Assembly (NCBI RefSeq): GCF_003316845.1
Contig: NZ_QMIK01000004.1
Span: 1-64,000 of the forward strand
DNA from: Cognataquiflexum aquatile
Lineage (GTDB): Bacteria > Bacteroidota > Bacteroidia > Cytophagales > Cyclobacteriaceae
DNA length: 64,000 nucleotides
Reading direction: 5' to 3'
Each line of letters begins with the position of its first letter. The first letter of the stretch is position 1. This document shows positions 60,509-64,000 of the stretch, in pieces. The notes below the pieces were generated by a model, which made no database searches, had not been told where the DNA came from, and saw nothing but the letters and a program-made list of their open reading frames with translations. The translations under genes were made by a program, and so were the position numbers.

Positions 60509-60997
60509 ATGCGGTTAAGAAATCTTGGTCAAAAACTCAAAGGGCTACTTAAACAGGGGCTTACACCCAAGGAACTCGCTTTGAGTATTTCCATCGCAGT
60601 CCTGATCGGGGTTTTTCCTATTTACGGAACCACTACTTTTATTTTGGCTTTTTTGGCTTTGAGATTGAGGTTGAATTTGCCCATCATGATTGCCGTCAGT
60701 TATGTTTTGACGCCGGCCCAAATCTTACTTATTATTCCTTTTGCTAGGGTTGGAGAATTTTTGTTTGGGTTTGAGACTTTGGGAATGGACATGGAAAGCT
60801 TGCAAAATGCATATGCCGATGGAATTTTGGAGGTTTTTTCACAGTATTCGGGTAGGTTGGTTTTGGCAGTTGGCGGTTGGATGATAGTAACCATACCCAT
60901 AGCAGTTTTATTATACGTGATATTGTTTCAGATTTTTAGGGCAATAAAGTCGAGCAGGAAAACAGCCGTAAACAATATGAGTTCTGAGATTAAATGA
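60509..60997 (+). CDS. DUF2062 membrane protein
   Basis: 162 residues. The sequence LKGLLKQGLTPKELALSISIAVLIGVFPIYGTTTFI matches DUF2062 in outline (positively charged start, then ALSIAxGxFxGxxPxxG). Three membrane segments (about residues 25-65 and 118-150). The function of the domain is unknown, though it is often found with polysaccharide or lipid genes. It starts 42 bp after the GH113-like gene and ends 7 bp before the BCCT transporter gene, so cotranscription is likely. Confidence 0.82.
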   Translation: MRLRNLGQKLKGLLKQGLTPKELALSISIAVLIGVFPIYGTTTFILAFLALRLRLNLPIMIAVSYVLTPAQILLIIPFARVGEFLFGFETLGMDMESLQNAYADGILEVFSQYSGRLVLAVGGWMIVTIPIAVLLYVILFQIFRAIKSSRKTAVNNMSSEIK

Positions 60998-61004
60998 TAC
61001 AGGT

Positions 61005-62498
61005 TTGAATATTTTCACTCAGCCGACAGATACCCAAAAGCACACCCTTTATGGGTCAGGGATTTTTGTGTTTTTATTTCTGATTTTGGCCTTTTGGTTT
61101 CCTGATTTTTTCCGGGAAAAGCTTGGTACCTGGACTTTTCAAATCCTGGAGGTGTTTGGGATGTTCAATTTGATAGTGGGTTTGGGTTCGGTTTTGATAT
61201 TGTTGGCCATTGCTTTTTCTCCTTTAGGAAAGAGAAAATTGGGAAAGGAAAAACCTGAATATTCCTGGTTTTCTTGGATTGCGATGCTTTACAGCACAGG
61301 AATGGGTGCAGGATTGCTTTTGAGGGCAGTGCAGGAGCCGGTTTTCTATTATACCCATCCTCCTCGGGAATCGGTGCTTTCACAGGGGGAGTTTGCGCTG
61401 CAATACACTTTTTTCCATTGGGGGCTTACACCTTGGGCATTTTATGGATTGTTCGGATTGGTGATAGCCTATAACCTGTATGAAAAAAATGGAACCATCC
61501 TCAGTTCCTCAGTTTTAGAAAAGCGCCTTCAAAAAACCATTTGGGCCACAATGATGGATATCTTGACCATCATCTGTACGCTTTTGGGCGTAGTGGCTGC
61601 GGTAGGATTGGGTAGCAGGCAATTGCTGGATGCGGCAGCGTATTGGATGGGCTTGGAAGAAATACCTTCCAACCTTACCATTTGGCTGGTCCTTTTGGTT
61701 TGCGCGGTTTCTTCCTATTCTGCTATTTTGGGCCTAAACCGCGGAATCAAAATCATATCCAATGTCAATATTGGTCTCGCTTCCCTTTTATTGTTCTTCA
61801 CATGGATAGTCGGAAGCGAATGGATGGTGGTCGGGATGTTTTTCAAGTCACTCGGAATCTATTTGTTGGAATTCGTCCCCATGAGTCTCAATATAGGAGA
61901 TCAAAAAGTTTCGCATTCCTTTCTGACAGATTGGACATTTTTCTATTGGGCATTTTGGTTGGCTTGGGCACCGTTTACAGGCGTGTTTATGGCAAGGATT
62001 TCCAAAGGAAGGACAATTCGTCAATTCATTACCGGAACATTGATTGTGCCGGCTTTGGGTACTTTCATTTGGTTTACAGTTTTTGGTTCCAATGCTTTTG
62101 GATTGATCGAAAGCGGCAATACCACTGCCGAAAGCTTCGGTTCCATTTACAGTGCCCTGTTCAATTTCTTTTCTCTTTTCCCCTATTCCTCATTCAGTAA
62201 TACCGTTTCTACGATTTTGATTTTCACATTTCTGATTACATCTGTGGACTCAGCCATTTTTGTGTTGAGCATGTTTACAGACGACGGAAAGGCCGAGCCA
62301 ATGAGAAGGTACAGGATGTTTTGGGGTGTCAGCATTGCCATGTTCACTATTGTGGTGATTTTGATGGGCAAAGAAAGTCTGCTTCAATCTGTCAGTCAGT
62401 TGCTTATCATTTTTGCGCTACCGTTCAGTTTTCTTTTTGTCGGAATGGTTTTTTATTTTCTGAATTCTGTGATTTTAGAAAAGAATAAGAAAGGTTAG
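61005..62498 (+). CDS. BCCT family transporter (betaine/choline/carnitine type)
   Basis: 497 residues with about 12 membrane helices. TTG start at 61005: no ATG occurs near the natural N-terminus, and the first helix (GIFVFLFLILAFWFPDFF) begins at residue 18. BCCT hallmarks are GMGAGLLLRAVQEPVFYY (in place of the usual GIGxGLxFWxVxEP), HWGLTPWAFYGLFG and the aromatic box FYWAFWLAWAPFTGVFMARISKGRTIR. Imports quaternary amines as osmoprotectant or nutrient. No betaine-metabolism genes are adjacent, so the osmolyte role is more likely. Confidence 0.88.
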   Translation: MNIFTQPTDTQKHTLYGSGIFVFLFLILAFWFPDFFREKLGTWTFQILEVFGMFNLIVGLGSVLILLAIAFSPLGKRKLGKEKPEYSWFSWIAMLYSTGMGAGLLLRAVQEPVFYYTHPPRESVLSQGEFALQYTFFHWGLTPWAFYGLFGLVIAYNLYEKNGTILSSSVLEKRLQKTIWATMMDILTIICTLLGVVAAVGLGSRQLLDAAAYWMGLEEIPSNLTIWLVLLVCAVSSYSAILGLNRGIKIISNVNIGLASLLLFFTWIVGSEWMVVGMFFKSLGIYLLEFVPMSLNIGDQKVSHSFLTDWTFFYWAFWLAWAPFTGVFMARISKGRTIRQFITGTLIVPALGTFIWFTVFGSNAFGLIESGNTTAESFGSIYSALFNFFSLFPYSSFSNTVSTILIFTFLITSVDSAIFVLSMFTDDGKAEPMRRYRMFWGVSIAMFTIVVILMGKESLLQSVSQLLIIFALPFSFLFVGMVFYFLNSVILEKNKKG

Positions 62499-62556
62499 TT
62501 TTTTGTGTGACAAAAGTCATAAGAATGTAGGTGTTGTTTGATTTAAATTTAATCCA

Positions 62557-62640
62557 ATGAAAACCGCTTTAAAATTGATTGCTGTCTGCGCCATTTGCCT
62601 GTCAATAATTTTTGGTTTGGTTTTATTGTTTCACTCCTAA
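62557..62640 (+). CDS. 27-residue single-helix membrane peptide (candidate)
   Basis: Short open frame MKTALKLIAVCAICLSIIFG continuing LVLLFHS. A basic start, an uninterrupted hydrophobic helix with two Cys, and 13 bp between its stop and the next ATG. It lies directly upstream of a small membrane protein in the same direction. There is no database evidence; it may be a genuine small protein or a leader peptide. Confidence 0.4.
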   Translation: MKTALKLIAVCAICLSIIFGLVLLFHS

Positions 62641-62653
62641 ACACACAAAAATC

Positions 62654-62860
62654 ATGAAAAAGAACATGGGAACCACGGATAGAATCATCCGTACTATTAT
62701 TGCCGTGATGGCGGCTTACTTATATTTTGGCGGAATTGTGACCGGCACTTTGGGCATTGTACTTGTCGTTGTTGCGGCTGTTTTCTTATTGACTAGCCTT
62801 GTAAGTTTTTGCCCGCTTTATTCAATTGTAGGACTCAATACCTGCTCCGTTAAGAAATAA
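62654..62860 (+). CDS. DUF2892 inner-membrane protein (YgaP-type)
   Basis: 68 residues from the ATG at 62654; a longer frame upstream overlaps the small peptide gene and is less likely. KKNMGTTDRIIRTIIAVM is the typical DUF2892 start (NxGxxDRxxRxxxG), followed by two helices and CPLYSIVGLNTC near the end. The two cysteines (Cys-Pro-Leu-Tyr and NTC) are standard for the family. Often found with rhodanese or sulfur-related genes, but none is present here. Followed by a terminator. Confidence 0.85.
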   Translation: MKKNMGTTDRIIRTIIAVMAAYLYFGGIVTGTLGIVLVVVAAVFLLTSLVSFCPLYSIVGLNTCSVKK

Positions 62861-62883
62861 AACTCTGTACTTTGTATTCATTG

Positions 62884-62913
62884 AAAGCAATCCTTTTTTG
62901 GGTTGCTTTTTTT
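62884..62913 (+). terminator. terminator of the DUF2892 gene
   Basis: AAAGCAATCC-TTTTTT-GGGTTGCTTT with one mismatch, then a T-run; 24 bp after the stop. Confidence 0.8.
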
Positions 62914-63163
62914 AATATGTATGCACACAATTATGCCAGTAGATTGGATATCCATTTAAATTTTTGTCCGCAGACTGAAATATCCGGTACATCGGTCTTC
63001 CGACTTCCGTCTTCTGTCCCCATGAAGAAGAATATAGGGTTACTGGCAAAGAAGCGTATATCCATGTTTTTTATTTTTCAAATTTTACACGAGGATCTTT
63101 TTCAAATAGGAATAAACCTTAAATTCAAATTTTTAAAGATAAATACCAAAAACCCATTTCCGC
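62914..63163. other. intergenic region, no gene
   Basis: A frame open through 62872-63174 has no protein-like character, crosses the terminator and overlaps the next gene's start. No recognised promoter. Confidence 0.5.
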
Positions 63164-64000
63164 ATGAACAATAACCGCAGAGATTTCCTCAGGCTTGCAG
63201 GCCTCGGATTAGTAGGTTCGGCTTTGCCAAATTTTGCGCAAGCCGAAACCCCCGAGCAAGTGCTTTTTCAAAGCCTACGAACCCATTCCCAGCATTTCAA
63301 TATGTCGGGATACGCAGCCCCAAAACTTCCAACCGTCCGGATAGGGATTGTTGGTTTAGGTCAAAGAGGACCTGGCGCTGTAGACCGTCTGAGCAAAATC
63401 GAAGGTGTTGAAATAAAAGCCCTTTGTGACCTGATGCCTGATAGGGTGGACAAAATGAAAAAAGAGTTGGAAGGTACCAAGCATAAGCCTGAAGGATATT
63501 CAGGATCGGCATATGCCTGGAAGAAAATGGTGGACAGGCAGGATTTGGACCTGATTTATATTGCTACCCCATGGGAATGGCATACTCCGATGGCCGTCTA
63601 TGCCATGGAAGCAGGCAAGCATGCCGCCGTGGAAGTTCCTGCAGCGAGGACTTTGGAGGAATGCTGGCAGTTGGTAGAAACTTCCGAGCGCACCAAAAAA
63701 CATTGCATGCAATTGGAAAACTGCTGCTATGACTTTTTTGAATTGATGACACTCAGCATGAAAAGAGACGGATTTTTTGGAGAAATTATCCATACCGAAG
63801 GAGCATATATCCATGATTTGCTTTGGCTGAATTTTATGAAAACAAGCGATGGCGGCTATCAGGATATGTGGAGGCTTAAGGAAAACTACCGAAACGGAAA
63901 TTTATATACCACGCACGGTCTTGGTCCGGTCTGCCAAATCATGGACATCAACAGGGGAGACCAAATGAATTACCTGACTTCATTGTCCAGTGCTGATTTT
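63164..64000 (+). CDS. Gfo/Idh/MocA oxidoreductase, GH109-like, incomplete at window end
   Basis: 279 codons are visible from the ATG at 63164; the gene runs off the window. It starts with a twin-arginine signal (NNRRDFLRLAGLGLVGSALP), so a folded NAD-bearing protein is exported. The Rossmann motif is VRIGIVGLGQRGPGAVDRL. YIATPWEWHTPMA and the KHAAVEVPAA pattern match Gfo/Idh/MocA. The features EGAYIHDLLW, then RNGNLYTTHGLGPVCQIMDI are characteristic of GH109 (alpha-N-acetylgalactosaminidase, NAD-dependent redox mechanism). Substrate remains to be shown, but release of alpha-linked GalNAc is the best guess. Confidence 0.85.
   Translation, partial: MNNNRRDFLRLAGLGLVGSALPNFAQAETPEQVLFQSLRTHSQHFNMSGYAAPKLPTVRIGIVGLGQRGPGAVDRLSKIEGVEIKALCDLMPDRVDKMKKELEGTKHKPEGYSGSAYAWKKMVDRQDLDLIYIATPWEWHTPMAVYAMEAGKHAAVEVPAARTLEECWQLVETSERTKKHCMQLENCCYDFFELMTLSMKRDGFFGEIIHTEGAYIHDLLWLNFMKTSDGGYQDMWRLKENYRNGNLYTTHGLGPVCQIMDINRGDQMNYLTSLSSADF

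Noticed and set aside
62872-63174. 100-codon frame after the DUF2892 gene
   Set aside because: It runs through a terminator, overlaps the start of the next gene and has no protein-like features.

Overview
The window looks like a chromosomal piece of a Bacteroidota genome, most likely a Cytophagales (Cyclobacteriaceae-like) bacterium. The reasons are a SusC/SusD pair, a type IX secretion plug protein, DUF3857, DUF6600, DUF4422, DUF6503 and Lacal_2735-type proteins, many signal-peptide lipoproteins, weak ribosome binding sites, and several promoters of the Bacteroidota form TTTG-N19/20-TAnnTTTG. I saw no rRNA, tRNA, CRISPR array, transposase or phage gene.

Layout. 1-2.6 kb is an accessory, repeat-rich stretch: a small MORN-type lipoprotein, a small membrane protein, and a tandem array of a ~400 bp non-coding repeat with strong hairpins. 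2.6-13.5 kb holds a PepSY membrane protein behind a DtxR-like dyad, two DUF3857/transglutaminase-fold proteins, an A+T-rich rhomboid protease gene, mtaB (tRNA methylthiotransferase) and type III glutamine synthetase.

14-30 kb is the most coherent accessory block, a carbohydrate-utilisation locus. The plus strand carries SusC, SusD, a GH18 chitinase-like lipoprotein, a LacI regulator, a ROK sugar-kinase-like protein and an exported FAD oxidoreductase. The minus strand carries a ROK/NagC-type regulator, a large FG-GAP/ASPIC-UnbV protein and a vanadium-haloperoxidase/PAP2-fold protein whose start overlaps the end of the FG-GAP gene. The two blocks meet tail to tail with 11 bp between stop codons. 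An amino-sugar glycan substrate is the simplest reading, but this is inference.

30-38 kb, minus strand: a DUF6600 protein, a 57-residue Lacal_2735-type protein, a long MORN-repeat protein, FabH with a small unknown partner, and the trio YheT hydrolase, SRAP (HMCES/YedK) and metallo-hydrolase. 38-45 kb: pyruvate dehydrogenase E2, HslV, a patch of unusual inverted and tandem repeats, a HigB/HigA toxin-antitoxin pair, an unknown A+T-rich gene, and a TetR-UbiB-kinase operon.

45-64 kb: a sugar isomerase-like/sorbosone-dehydrogenase-like pair, an ABC-F ATPase with a possibly leaderless start, the T9SS plug protein, a sulfatase, a dienelactone-hydrolase-like protein, an M14 peptidase, two polysaccharide glycosyltransferase-like proteins, a run of DUF6503, GH113-like, DUF2062 and BCCT transporter genes, two small membrane proteins, and a Gfo/Idh/MocA (GH109-like) gene cut by the window end. 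All calls come from reading the sequence; no database search was run.
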